From the NCBI GenBank assembly GCA_001508005.1, contig LGEZ01000007.1, positions 23,548 to 87,547 of the forward strand: a stretch of DNA of 64,000 nt, read 5' to 3'. The notes beneath the pieces were generated by a model. It made no database searches. It had not been told where the DNA came from and saw only the letters and a program-made list of their open reading frames with translations. Positions 16,233 through 25,150 of the stretch are shown one piece after another. The DNA comes from Clostridia bacterium 41_269 (lineage in GTDB: Bacteria; Bacillota; DTU086). Position 1 is the first letter of the stretch. The number at the start of each line of letters is the position of its first letter. The translations under genes were made by a program, and so were the position numbers.

Positions 16233-17180
16233 TTATTCAATTCCACTCATTTTTTCCTGTATAGCATTTTTCAAAGCAAGGGGGTCAAAGCCTATCCTTT
16301 CCATCTGACGGCAAAAACTGCAAATTTCGGCTGTAGTAGGCTGTCCGCATTTTAAACAGTTCTTTAGTTCTATTTCTTCTTCTACTTTCTTAAAAAACTT
16401 CTGCCCCCTTTCCAAAAAGCCCAGATAAAATTGGTCTTTGGTTCCCGGAGAAGAAGCCTCTAAAAGGTTCAAAGCTTCTTTGTATTTTAGACTGCTTGCA
16501 CCCTCGGACATGGGACATTCATCAAGAATATATTCTATTCCTTTAACAACACAATATGCTGCCATTTCCCTTTCTGTTAGACGGCACAGCGGCTTAACTT
16601 TGCGTGCAAGTCCACCTCTTTCCGGCATATTTGGTGCCTGACGAGCTAAATACCCAACCTGCCAGTGCATTACATTTCCCAAAAGGGCTGCGGATTCATC
16701 ATCCAAATTATGTCCCGTAGCAACAGCATCAAAGTTTCCAAGCTTTGCAGTCAAATTCATAACATATCTCTTGATTAAACCGCAGGTAGAGCAAAAAGAC
16801 TTATAACTCTTTCTTGCAATATATTCCATTCCTTCTCCAAAAATTTCTTTGAGGGATATCGTATAGAGGGTTGCTCCTCTTAAAGCAGCAAATTTTTCTG
16901 CCATTTCACAGGATTTATCTGAATAAGAACCAATTCCCAAATGTATATAAAGCCCTTCTGCATCATAACCCAGGTCCAGCAGTATATCCCATAATGCCAG
17001 ACTGTCTTTTCCCCCTGAAACAGCCACTAAAATTCGGTCTTTAGGCAAAAACATCTTAAATTTTTTTATAGCTCTTTCAACTTGAGTACGCAGATGTTCA
17101 ATTAAATGCTCTTGACAGAATGCAGCACGGTGACGCCGAATTTCAAAACAAGCCCTTTGGCCGCACTTTAGACATTTCAA
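16233..17180 (-). CDS. ttuA: tRNA 2-thiolation enzyme, TtuA/NcsA family
   Basis: A 315-residue PP-loop ATPase of the TtuA/NcsA/TtcA superfamily. It has an N-terminal zinc ribbon (CLKCG plus later Cys/His), the ATP pyrophosphatase loop AVSGGKDS (about residue 54), the catalytic and iron-sulfur cysteines CSTCG (about 130) and LDECP (about 220), and a C-terminal zinc ribbon CLKCGQP/CSFC. Two zinc ribbons distinguish TtuA/NcsA-type enzymes from TtcA. The next gene upstream is a MoaD/ThiS-like sulfur carrier ending in GG, the TtuB arrangement, and trmI is divergent beyond it. TtuA activates the base of tRNA T54 with ATP and puts in sulfur. The TTG start follows AGAGGTG. Confidence 0.88.
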   Translation of the reverse strand: MKCLKCGQRACFEIRRHRAAFCQEHLIEHLRTQVERAIKKFKMFLPKDRILVAVSGGKDSLALWDILLDLGYDAEGLYIHLGIGSYSDKSCEMAEKFAALRGATLYTISLKEIFGEGMEYIARKSYKSFCSTCGLIKRYVMNLTAKLGNFDAVATGHNLDDESAALLGNVMHWQVGYLARQAPNMPERGGLARKVKPLCRLTEREMAAYCVVKGIEYILDECPMSEGASSLKYKEALNLLEASSPGTKDQFYLGFLERGQKFFKKVEEEIELKNCLKCGQPTTAEICSFCRQMERIGFDPLALKNAIQEKMSGIE

Positions 17181-17210
17181 CTTTATTCACCTCTTAAAAT
17201 ATTAGCTCTC

Positions 17211-17405
17211 CTATCCCCCTGAAACCACAGGAATAACCTCAATCTCTTCATCGTCTTCAATTTTGGTATCCAAAGTGATCAAACGCCCATCTTTAATAAC
17301 AAGAACAGTTTCCGGCAAAATATTTAGCATTTTAAGCACTTTTTCCACTGTATAACTCCCTTCGATTTCTTTAACAGTGGAATCTCTGCGAATAATAACT
17401 TTCAT
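17211..17405 (-). CDS. ttuB: Sulfur carrier protein TtuB-like (MoaD/ThiS family)
   Basis: A 64-residue ubiquitin-fold protein ending in VVSGG, the C-terminal Gly-Gly needed for adenylation and thiocarboxylate formation. Body features such as KVLKMLNILPETVLVIKDG and the acidic EDDEEIEVIP stretch match MoaD/ThiS carriers. In Thermus the partner of TtuA is TtuB, and this gene lies 30 bases upstream of ttuA on the same strand, which favours TtuB over ThiS or MoaD since no thiamin or molybdopterin genes are nearby. GGGGGTGAAAATAT precedes the ATG. Confidence 0.82.
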   Translation of the reverse strand: MKVIIRRDSTVKEIEGSYTVEKVLKMLNILPETVLVIKDGRLITLDTKIEDDEEIEVIPVVSGG

Positions 17406-17583
17406 TATATTTTCACCCCCTGTGCTGGTAGTTTACAGTATGAATTGTAGAAATTCAATTCAAAAGAAAATGTATTTATTTAATTTGGTTTAAATTAAGA
17501 GCTGTGGTAAACTGTTAATTGATTTACCTTTTATTACAGTTAAGCATAAATTAAAAAAAAATAAATTATTGGGGGTTTTGGAA

Positions 17584-18345
17584 ATGCTGGATGACAAAAT
17601 CCTCATAACCGATGGAAAAAAATTTAAAAGAGTTTTTAACATAAATTCCGTTGAAAAAGTCAAACTTCCCACCGGTGAAATTGATGGAGAAAAATTAAAG
17701 GAAATTCAAAAAGGCAGTTCTTTTATTGTTAACAATAGAAGATATTATGTATTCAACTGCGATCTTTACGATTATATTATGTATCATCTCACCCGCCATA
17801 CTCAAATAGTATATCCAAAAGAAGCAGCCTATATTATGGTTAGACTGGACATTTCCCCGGGAAAGAGAATAGGAGAAGCAGGCACAGGCTCGGGAGCATT
17901 AACAGCATTTTTTTCAAGGGCAGTAGGGAAGGACGGAAGGGTTTATACATATGAAAAGAGGGAAGAATTTGTAAGCATTGCTAAAAAAAATCTTTCCCGC
18001 TGCAGGGAATTTGACAATATAATCTTTCATCATAAATCCATTGAAGATGGCATAGAAGAAAGGGACCTCGATGCTTTCTTTTTAGATGTTAGGGAACCCT
18101 GGTTAGTAATCACCCAGGTCCGGGAAGCCCTTAAGCCTTCTGGGAGTTTGGGAATATTAGTCCCCACCACAAATCAGGTAAGTCAGACAATTGAAAGTTT
18201 AGAAGACAATAATTTTTTCATTCTTGAGGTGTCTGAAATAATTATGAGAGAATTTAAAATTAATGCCCAAAGGCTTCGGCCCAAAGACATAATGGTTGGA
18301 CATACAGGTTACCTCATATTCGGAAAAAAAGTAGTGGATATTTAA
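17584..18345 (+). CDS. trmI: tRNA (adenine-N1-)-methyltransferase TrmI (m1A58)
   Basis: About 253 residues. The SAM-binding motif I is GEAGTGSGALTAFFSRAVG, then VYTYEKREEF (acidic ribose-binding residue), and the catalytic motif is DAFFLDVREPW, matching the LDxPxPW pattern of TrmI. An N-terminal OB-like domain precedes it. The enzyme methylates A58 in the T-loop of tRNA. It is divergent from ttuB with a 180-base gap, and in Thermus m1A58 promotes the neighbouring 2-thiolation of T54, so the two genes form a functional set. ATG 17584 is chosen because GGGGG lies 8 bases upstream, rather than the TTG five codons earlier. Confidence 0.9.
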   Translation: MLDDKILITDGKKFKRVFNINSVEKVKLPTGEIDGEKLKEIQKGSSFIVNNRRYYVFNCDLYDYIMYHLTRHTQIVYPKEAAYIMVRLDISPGKRIGEAGTGSGALTAFFSRAVGKDGRVYTYEKREEFVSIAKKNLSRCREFDNIIFHHKSIEDGIEERDLDAFFLDVREPWLVITQVREALKPSGSLGILVPTTNQVSQTIESLEDNNFFILEVSEIIMREFKINAQRLRPKDIMVGHTGYLIFGKKVVDI

Positions 18346-18365
18346 TTTATAATTAAACAAACATT

Positions 18366-19724
18366 TTATCTGCAAAGTACTTTTCTAACCATTACTAATC
18401 TACCGAATGCTAGAACATTTGTAATAACAGCTAAAATACCCAAAACTAAAGGTAGCTGCCCAAAAATACTTCCAAGCATTATTAAAAATAGGCGTCCGTC
18501 ACGGTTTGCAGGCACATAACGCAGAAAACCATCATATTTTTCAGGATAGTAAGGATTTCCGGTCAAAGCATGAAACTTTTCCTTTCCTAACATAGACATG
18601 GGCGAACCGATCAGCGCTGCACTTCCTAGAAGCCATATAAAAACCTCCGAATGAGCCAAGTACCAGCCAAGAGTCATTCCAAAAATAATTAAAGCATCAC
18701 CATACCTGTCAAGAATAGAATCAAAATAAGCACCATACTTGGTAGCCATGTATTTAAGACGAGCAATTTCTCCATCTACACCGTCAATTACTGCAGCTGA
18801 TTGAGCTAAAAGCCCTCCAACGGGCCATAGTCCCTTAATAAAAGCAGCAGCAGATAAACAAGCAACTAAAAAATTTAGAAAGCTTATCATATTAGGAGTT
18901 ACCCTTGTGGAAGCAACTAAACCAGAAATAGGTATAGACAGTCTCCTATTAATTAATTTTGAAATCAGCCCATCTCTAGGAGAACGAAGGCTTTCCAGCA
19001 AACGTTTTCGAGCTTCTTCAAGATCCCATTTGTCATCAACATCAATCCACCACTCTTCTCCAATGTCAACTCCTTTAACCATACCATTTTTCGCCAAGCG
19101 CCTAATACCATCACTTAATGCATGTCTTCCTTCTAAAGCCTCATCTGAAAGTGCTTGGAAAATACCAGAAGTGCATAAAAATACACCGCAATCAACGGCG
19201 TTATAATCCTTAATGTCTTTTCCAATGTCTAGTATCCTTCCGTCTGAATCCACCAAAACCTTCGTAGCTTCTTCAATCCTGAACACCTTTTGGCACTTAT
19301 AATCCACCAGAACATATACTTCCCCTGGCTTTACCTGCTCATCACTTTCCAGCAATTTTTTTACTGCTCCAGGCTGCATCACATGATCTGCCATTATAAG
19401 CAGAAAACTTGATTCTTTCTTTAGAGTCCTTTCAGCTGCTAGAACTGAGCTGCCGTTTCCTTTTGTCCATTGATCATTATCTATATATGAAACTTTAACA
19501 CCATATCTGCTGCCATCCTTAATAAACCTTTTTATTTTTTCTCCCTGATATCCCGTTACAATAAAAATTTCTTCAATGCCGTTTTCCCGCAGATTAAGAA
19601 TGGTTCTTTCAAGGAGAGAAAGACCTAAAAGGGGAGTTAGAGGCTTGGGGAAATAAATTTTCCCCTTGGCAGCAGATTCCTTAAGCCTCCTCCCCTCCCC
19701 TGCAGCTAGAATTAAAGCTTTCAA
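18366..19724 (-). CDS. Bifunctional IPCT/DIPPS: inositol-1-phosphate cytidylyltransferase fused to CDP-inositol phosphotransferase
   Basis: About 452 residues in two domains. Residues 1-235 are a nucleotidyltransferase: ALILAAGEGRRLKES, FPKPLTPLLG and LLIMADHV. Residues about 255-450 are a CDP-alcohol phosphatidyltransferase with DGVDGEIARLKY, KYGAYFDS and ILDRYGD (the DGxxAR...GxxxDxxxD motif) and several membrane helices. This fusion is the known architecture for making di-myo-inositol-phosphate phosphate from inositol-1-phosphate and CTP. The upstream gene is inositol-phosphate synthase, 14 bases away, giving the full route from glucose-6-phosphate apart from a phosphatase. TTG 19724 follows GGGGGTG; a GTG three codons upstream overlaps that site. 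A phospholipid head-group role is the alternative. Confidence 0.85.
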   Translation of the reverse strand: MKALILAAGEGRRLKESAAKGKIYFPKPLTPLLGLSLLERTILNLRENGIEEIFIVTGYQGEKIKRFIKDGSRYGVKVSYIDNDQWTKGNGSSVLAAERTLKKESSFLLIMADHVMQPGAVKKLLESDEQVKPGEVYVLVDYKCQKVFRIEEATKVLVDSDGRILDIGKDIKDYNAVDCGVFLCTSGIFQALSDEALEGRHALSDGIRRLAKNGMVKGVDIGEEWWIDVDDKWDLEEARKRLLESLRSPRDGLISKLINRRLSIPISGLVASTRVTPNMISFLNFLVACLSAAAFIKGLWPVGGLLAQSAAVIDGVDGEIARLKYMATKYGAYFDSILDRYGDALIIFGMTLGWYLAHSEVFIWLLGSAALIGSPMSMLGKEKFHALTGNPYYPEKYDGFLRYVPANRDGRLFLIMLGSIFGQLPLVLGILAVITNVLAFGRLVMVRKVLCR

Positions 19725-19738
19725 AGGGCACACCCCCG

Positions 19739-20833
19739 TTACCTTTCCCTCTTACCTGCAATAAACTCCTCTACCATAACCCGTGCTTCATCATCGGTAT
19801 ATTGAACTGGAGGAGACTTCATGGTATAGGCGGAAACAGAATCCAATGTTCCCCCAATTTTTCTGTCCAGGGCGAGCTTCATGCAGCGTATAGCTTCAAT
19901 TATAACTCCTGCACTGTTGGGAGAATCCTCCACTGAAAGCTTCAGCTCCAGCTCCAACGGTACACCTCCAAAACCTCTTCCCTCCATACGAATATAGCAG
20001 ATTTTGTTGTCCTTAAGCCATGGAACATAATCGCTTGGGCCTATATGAATATTTTCTGGATCTAAAGGAAGAGCAAGCTGCGACTGTACAGACTGCGTCT
20101 TGGATTTCTTCTTAGACGACAGGCGGCTGCGGTTCAGCATGTTAAGGAAGTCAGTATTTCCACCAAAATTCAGCTGATAAGTTCGATCAAGCTTTACCCC
20201 TCTATTTTCAAAAAGTTTTGCAAGTACTCTGTGGACAATGGTTGCTCCCACCTGACTCTTAATATCATCTCCTATGATGGGAATACCTTTGTTTTTGAAT
20301 TTTTCAGCCCATTCTGGATCAGAAGCTATGAACACTGGCATTGCATTGATAAATCCAACTCCTGCTTCAAGGCAGGCTTCAGCATATTTTTTAGCCGCTT
20401 CTTCGGAACCAACGGGAACATAATTTATAAGCATGTCTGCACCGGATTCTTTCAAAACCTTAACCACATCACAAGGAGGCTCATCACCGGGTATAAAAGT
20501 AATATCTTCTGGATAATCTTTCATATGCTGGGATACACCATCACAAATATATCCCATCTGAACCGTTACCGGATACTCAGGCAGATTACCCCAGAAAATT
20601 TTAGTACAGTTGGGTTTTGCAAAGACAGCTTCCCTTAGGTTTTTACCAACTTTCCTTTTATCCACATCAAAGGCAGCAACAATTTTTATATCTCCTGGGG
20701 TATATCCACCCACATCACAGTGCATCAGCCCCACAGCTTCTTTGGGATCCACATTTTTGTAGTATTCAATTCCCTGTATCAAAGCACTGGCACAGTTACC
20801 CACACCTGCAATGGCAACCCTAATTTCTCCCAC
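19739..20833 (-). CDS. Inositol-3-phosphate synthase
   Basis: A 364-residue NAD-dependent enzyme turning glucose 6-phosphate into inositol phosphate. It shows the Rossmann start [20 protein letters not shown], then [45 protein letters not shown] and SKTQSV, all core blocks of the bacterial/archaeal Ino1 family, with the lysines needed for catalysis. Length is normal. It heads a two-gene operon with the IPCT/DIPPS fusion. The GTG start follows AAGGAGGG by 8 bases. A gap of about 570 bases lies upstream. Confidence 0.95.
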   Translation of the reverse strand: MGEIRVAIAGVGNCASALIQGIEYYKNVDPKEAVGLMHCDVGGYTPGDIKIVAAFDVDKRKVGKNLREAVFAKPNCTKIFWGNLPEYPVTVQMGYICDGVSQHMKDYPEDITFIPGDEPPCDVVKVLKESGADMLINYVPVGSEEAAKKYAEACLEAGVGFINAMPVFIASDPEWAEKFKNKGIPIIGDDIKSQVGATIVHRVLAKLFENRGVKLDRTYQLNFGGNTDFLNMLNRSRLSSKKKSKTQSVQSQLALPLDPENIHIGPSDYVPWLKDNKICYIRMEGRGFGGVPLELELKLSVEDSPNSAGVIIEAIRCMKLALDRKIGGTLDSVSAYTMKSPPVQYTDDEARVMVEEFIAGKRER

Positions 20834-21332
20834 AATACATCCCTCCTTCTATTGTATTGATATGATATTATGTAAACTTAATTTTCCATAATTATACAAG
20901 CCGCCGCAGCAAACACTTCTGCTGCAGCTGGTTTAAATTTTTGCAGTTTATTTTTATAATCAATAAAAGAGGCAGTGGAAAACTTCCGGAGTGAAATACA
21001 GCAAAAACTAATGCTTAACTTAGATTATCCCACGCTTAAAATCTTAAAAATCCAACCTTAAGCATGGAAATAGGCTTCCTAGCAATGCTGTTTAATTGGA
21101 ATCTTCTATCTATTGGAATGTTTAGAAAGGCGTTAAAAGAGAGTGAGAAAACAAGGTTGGAAAAAGTCTCTCAATGCATAATTTTTAAACAAATATAATC
21201 TTAAAGTCAAATTTTAAAAATAATGGTCAAATAAGGACTGGATTTCAAATCTTGTCTTTTTTTAAATTTTTTTAAAACTTAGTATTCTTTGCTAAGCCTT
21301 AAACCATTTTATTAAGCAAAATAAAAACTATA
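20834..21332. other. Long intergenic gap with no recognised gene
   Basis: This AT-rich stretch holds the promoter side of the inositol operon and a hairpin (GCCGCCGCAGCA facing TGCTGCAGCTGG, about 20901-20931). On the plus strand 21064-21197 is an open frame of 44 codons (MEIGFLAMLFNWNLL..., then a lysine/glutamate-rich part) with no ribosome binding site. It could be a scrap of a dead gene, but I recognise no family. Confidence 0.35.
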
Positions 21333-21365
21333 AAAAATATGCCCGAAACAGATAGCCTCGGGCCG
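21333..21365 (-). terminator. Terminator after the DUF362 gene
   Basis: On the minus strand GGCCCGAGG and TTCGGGC pair across a 7-9 base loop and are followed by ATATTTTTTAT, about 40 bases after the DUF362 stop. Confidence 0.7.
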
Positions 21366-21402
21366 CTTACATTTTTGATTTTGTACTTTTATATTTCTAT
21401 TT

Positions 21403-22473
21403 CTATATTTCTACCAAAGTATATTCCAAACTACCCATTCCAATACGAGCAGCATGTTCCAGCTGGTGCATAGCATTTAATTTTCCATAAGAAACTTCAG
21501 CCAAGTTCCTTTTATTAGCTTCTGCTGTAAGATCAAGGGTGGCTTTATCAATGGCTACAGGATCAAAAGAACCCAAAATGCCAATGTCAGAAATTATTTT
21601 TTCCTGCTTTTTATCCAAACAGTCACAGTCTTTGGTCATATTAACCAGAACATTTATAAAAAAGCATTTATCTTCTTTCCCTTTTATTACTCCATATGCG
21701 TGCTCAGCCATCTCCTTTTGAACAATAACAGAATCCCGCCCAAAATTATACTCAACAGCGCCGAAGCGGCAGACAGCAAGACATTCCCCACAGCCTATAC
21801 ATTTTTCACTATTTATAAAAGCTGAACTGCCCCTTTCCTCAATAATATTCTCAGGACACCACTCTATACATTTGCCGCACAGCCGGCACTTACTTTCTTT
21901 TATGGTAGGCTTCATGGAAGAATGCTGGCGCATTTTCCCCATCCTGCTGGCAAGCCCCATTCCAAGGTTTTTAATACACGCTCCTAGAGCGGTAAGCATA
22001 TGCCCTGTGGGATGGGAAATTATAACCATTGCGTCGGCAAGGCGGATCTCCCGGGCTATTTTTACCGTTTTGTTCAGCTCGCCGTTAATTTCCACTTCTA
22101 TCTCCGTATTACCCGCTAGGCCGTCGGCCATAATAAAGGGCGCCCCCACCTGATCTATGCCAAACCCGCGCCTGTGAGCATGCATTATATGCTTAATTGC
22201 ATTTTCCCGCTCTCCTTTATAAAGTGTTGAGGTTTCCGTTAAAAAAGGCAGTCCTTCATTTTCTTTAACTTTTTCTACCACTGCTCGAGCAATCTCAGGA
22301 TGCATATGGGTGATATTGTTTTTTTCTCCCACATGTACCTTAATGGCAACAAAATCCCCTGGGCTTATGCACTTTTCTGCTCCAGCAGCATCAAATATTT
22401 CTTTCGTTTTCTGGGCCTGTTCATATGGAGTACTTCCATTCTTCAACCTTGCAAAATAAACCTTAGCTGCCAT
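21403..22473 (-). CDS. DUF362 protein with two [4Fe-4S] clusters
   Basis: About 356 residues. The N-terminal DUF362 domain includes AIKVHVGEKNN and FLTETSTLYKGER. In the middle are two ferredoxin motifs, CRLCGKCIEWCPE and CIGCGECLAVCRFGAVE (about residues 200-245), giving two [4Fe-4S] clusters, and the C-terminal domain has DIGILGSFDPVAIDKATLD. Family members are iron-sulfur proteins of unknown reaction, frequent in anaerobes. The start is placed at one of the two ATGs directly after GGGGAGGGG. It is flanked by its own terminator and by non-related genes, so the context gives no substrate. Confidence 0.85.
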   Translation of the reverse strand: MAAKVYFARLKNGSTPYEQAQKTKEIFDAAGAEKCISPGDFVAIKVHVGEKNNITHMHPEIARAVVEKVKENEGLPFLTETSTLYKGERENAIKHIMHAHRRGFGIDQVGAPFIMADGLAGNTEIEVEINGELNKTVKIAREIRLADAMVIISHPTGHMLTALGACIKNLGMGLASRMGKMRQHSSMKPTIKESKCRLCGKCIEWCPENIIEERGSSAFINSEKCIGCGECLAVCRFGAVEYNFGRDSVIVQKEMAEHAYGVIKGKEDKCFFINVLVNMTKDCDCLDKKQEKIISDIGILGSFDPVAIDKATLDLTAEANKRNLAEVSYGKLNAMHQLEHAARIGMGSLEYTLVEI

Positions 22474-22587
22474 CATGCCCCTCCCCATTTATTAAATATT
22501 GCTTTACCGACATTTTGATACTACATTATTTAGTTAAAACTGACAAGCATTACCTTGCTTTTTTTACATTGCTTTTACCAAAAGATA

Positions 22588-22638
22588 AAAAAGCAGGGAT
22601 TTCATCTGATTCATTTGCAGTAGAATATCCCTGCTTTA
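22588..22638 (-). terminator. Terminator after the chemoreceptor gene
   Basis: On the minus strand AAAGCAGGGAT and ATCCCTGCTTT form an 11-bp stem around a long loop, followed by TTTTTATC. Confidence 0.75.
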
Positions 22639-22652
22639 AAAGATTTTATTTA

Positions 22653-24359
22653 TTACGCCAGCCTAAACTGTTCCACAGTTTTATTTAATTCTTGTGCAAG
22701 CTCCGCCAGTTTTTCTGCCGAGCTAGCAACTTCTTCCATAGAAGCATTTTGTTCTTCTGTAAACGAAGCAGTCTCCTCCAGCCCTGCTGTTGCCTGTTCC
22801 GTTAACTCCAGCAGACTTTCCATAGCCTGCGTGATATTTCTGCTTCCCTCTGCAATTTCCTGAGTTGCAGCTGAAATTTCCTGCACCTTTCCGCTCAGCT
22901 CATTAATATGTGAAGCAATGGCACGGAAAGCTTCCTCAACTTTAGCAATAACCTCTGTTCCAGCATTAACCCTAAGGGTGCTTTCCTCCATAGCTGCAAC
23001 TGCTCTTTCTGCTTCCTGACCTATCACACCTATAAGAGCAGCAATTTCTTCTGCTGCATTGGACGATTCTTCTGCAAGCTTCCTCACTTCTTCAGCAACC
23101 ACAGCAAAACCTCTACCTTGGTCTCCAGCCCTTGCAGCTTCAATGGCAGCATTTAAGGCCAAAAGATTTGTTTGGTCTGCAATATTTGTTATCATATCTA
23201 CTATTTTTGCTATTTCCTTTGATTTTTGTCCCAAACCTTTTATAACATCAGAAGTCTCGTCAGTTTTCTGCTTGATGCTTATTATCTGATCATGGGCATC
23301 CTTAACAAATTTACTGCCGTCTGCAGATGCGCTATTGGTATTATGTGCAAGCTCAGCAATGGATCTTAAATTTCCTGCTGTATTCTGCATTTTTGCATCC
23401 ATTTCCTGTACTGTTTCCGTTACATTCTGAGCTTTTTCAGCCTGATTCTGTGCAGCTGAAGAAAGATCCTGTATGGTTGAAGCCACCTGTTCCGTAGCAC
23501 TGGTAGTCTCCTCAGCACTAGCACTCAGTTGCTGCGATGAGGCAGCCACCTGCTCTGAAGCTTCTGCCACTTCATTTATCAGCCTGCGCAGGTTTTCAAA
23601 ACCTTTACCCAGAGCATTAAGCATTTCTCCCAATTCATCAGCGGAGCTGCTTGACGGAATTTCCCTAAAATCACCTTCTGCCAGTTTATTTGCAAAATAA
23701 ACAGCAGTTTCAATGGGCTTGAGAATGCTCCTGCTCATCAGATAACTCAAAACTATTAGAACAATCAAACCTGCTGCAATAAAAGCAATAATCATGGTAG
23801 TTGCCTCTCGGTAATCCTCATGGGCCCTTTTTCTAGTCTCTTCAGCCTGGGCAAGAGAAGCTTCAGTAAGCCCGTCCAAGGGCCCCCTTGCATTCTCAAA
23901 GGCAATATTGATCTCTTCTTCCAGAGCTGCAGCTTGGGCTTTTGCCTCAGGGGTTCCCTTCTGCAATACACTGAGATATTCATCTATATATTTCCTGAAC
24001 TCATCTCTAGCAGACTCATGTTGAGAAATTAGCTCCTTTTGTTCTTGGGTAACAGCATATTTTGCATAATCGTTTACTCTGTCCACAACCTGCTGGTAAT
24101 TTTCATCAATATCACCAATAAACCCCTCCCATTCCTGTGAACCCGGGATGGTTTCAAAAATATCCTTAACCGCTACTAGAACCTGATATAAATCCCTGTC
24201 GGCATTAAGAATCAACTGTACACTGGGAAGATACATATCGGTCATTTTTGATGTGTCCTCGTTGAGTTTGGAAAGGTTGCTTATCCCTATGTAGCCAATA
24301 ATCAGTGACACTATAGCGGCTACCGCTGTAATAATAACTAAACGTGTTTTTATTTTCAT
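22653..24359 (-). CDS. Methyl-accepting chemotaxis protein
   Basis: 568 residues. A membrane helix (about 9-30), a periplasm-like helical sensor of the four-helix-bundle type (about 31-190), a second membrane helix (about 190-212, [18 protein letters not shown]), a HAMP domain ([21 protein letters not shown] region) and a long coiled-coil signalling domain with the hairpin tip [20 protein letters not shown] and [10 protein letters not shown]. It signals to CheA/CheW. The start ATG is chosen by GAGGTG 7 bases upstream. A c-di-GMP riboswitch precedes it, so its expression is tied to the motile/sessile switch. The ligand cannot be told. Confidence 0.95.
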   Translation of the reverse strand: MKIKTRLVIITAVAAIVSLIIGYIGISNLSKLNEDTSKMTDMYLPSVQLILNADRDLYQVLVAVKDIFETIPGSQEWEGFIGDIDENYQQVVDRVNDYAKYAVTQEQKELISQHESARDEFRKYIDEYLSVLQKGTPEAKAQAAALEEEINIAFENARGPLDGLTEASLAQAEETRKRAHEDYREATTMIIAFIAAGLIVLIVLSYLMSRSILKPIETAVYFANKLAEGDFREIPSSSSADELGEMLNALGKGFENLRRLINEVAEASEQVAASSQQLSASAEETTSATEQVASTIQDLSSAAQNQAEKAQNVTETVQEMDAKMQNTAGNLRSIAELAHNTNSASADGSKFVKDAHDQIISIKQKTDETSDVIKGLGQKSKEIAKIVDMITNIADQTNLLALNAAIEAARAGDQGRGFAVVAEEVRKLAEESSNAAEEIAALIGVIGQEAERAVAAMEESTLRVNAGTEVIAKVEEAFRAIASHINELSGKVQEISAATQEIAEGSRNITQAMESLLELTEQATAGLEETASFTEEQNASMEEVASSAEKLAELAQELNKTVEQFRLA

Positions 24360-24429
24360 AAACCACACCTCTTATAACTGAAATCTAAGATGAGCTTTTT
24401 CCTTTTTTTAAACTATTAAATTTACGCTC

Positions 24430-24612
24430 ACACCCCTTTTACATAAATTAAACCTGCTTCCTTCAACAACAGCAGGCTGCCTATGGATATAAATGGATAT
24501 AAATGTGTGCAAATAAAATTGGCAGCCTGGCAGTCATAGCCCATCGGGGCTTTAGACCCAAAGCTTTGCGCCCCTGCCTTTCGACAGGTTTGCCCTTTTC
24601 GTAGGAAATTTT
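24430..24612 (-). ncRNA. Cyclic di-GMP-I (GEMM) riboswitch with expression platform
   Basis: On the minus strand the aptamer (24612-24515) shows the class I hallmarks: AAAAGGGCAAACC, the GAAA tetraloop in TGTCGAAAGGCA, GGGGCGCAAAGC, GGTCTAAAG and GATGGGCTATGACTGCC, closed by P1 (AAAATT with AATTTT). Downstream, GGCAGCCTG can pair with CAGGCTGCC of the aptamer 3' side, and CCTGCT...AGCAGG followed by TTTAATTTAT may act as a terminator. The chemoreceptor gene starts 70 bases later. Whether ligand binding turns it on or off cannot be settled by eye. Confidence 0.88.
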
Positions 24613-24723
24613 GGGTAATATCAGCATCTGGCATTAAATTTTCGATAAATATCATTCATTTCCTGCCTTTTTTAAATAAAATACGAATTTTTGCATTTTA
24701 AATTTAAAATAATTCGTAGGTAA

Positions 24724-24750
24724 AAATAATGGAGAGGTTTTCACCTCTCC
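24724..24750 (-). terminator. Terminator after the PII gene
   Basis: On the minus strand GGAGAGGT and ACCTCTCC pair around GAAA, followed by ATTATTTTT. It closes the amt-PII operon. Confidence 0.85.
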
Positions 24751-24796
24751 AACCTCTCCAATTAACTTCTCCATTACTTTTTAAATGTTTAATACC

Positions 24797-25135
24797 TCAT
24801 AAAGCTTTTTCACCTTTCTCTTTTGTTCTAATCCTAACAACATCATCTATTGGAGAAATAAATATTTTTCCATCTCCCTCACTATTGGTACTGCACGTCT
24901 CACTTATTATGTCGATCACCCTTTCCACATCCTCATCCTTAACAACCATCATCAGCATCAGCTTAGGAAGCATATCAACCTTATAGTTTCCTGCCCGCCA
25001 TTCCAAATAAATTCCTCCTTGATTCCCCCTTCCTTTTACTTTAAAAACTGTCATCCCTATAAAGCCGCTGCTTTCCAGCTTTTCTTTAAGAGCTTCCAGC
25101 TTTTCTTCCCTTATAACAGCCTCAATTTTTTTCAT
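24797..25135 (-). CDS. PII nitrogen regulatory protein (GlnK/GlnB family)
   Basis: A 112-residue trimeric signal protein reading ATP/ADP, 2-oxoglutarate and so nitrogen status. It shows MKKIEAVIREEKLEALKEKL, MTVFKVKGRG, a T-loop with the tyrosine of NYKVDMLPK aligned with Tyr51, and GDGKIFISPIDDVVRIRT, the B-loop/C-terminal block. The T-loop middle (NQGGIYLEWRAG) differs from GlnB. It lies 15 bases after the ammonium transporter on the same strand, so it is the GlnK that plugs that channel. GGGAGGTG precedes the ATG. Confidence 0.93.
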   Translation of the reverse strand: MKKIEAVIREEKLEALKEKLESSGFIGMTVFKVKGRGNQGGIYLEWRAGNYKVDMLPKLMLMMVVKDEDVERVIDIISETCSTNSEGDGKIFISPIDDVVRIRTKEKGEKAL

Positions 25136-25150
25136 AAAGCTGCACCTCCC

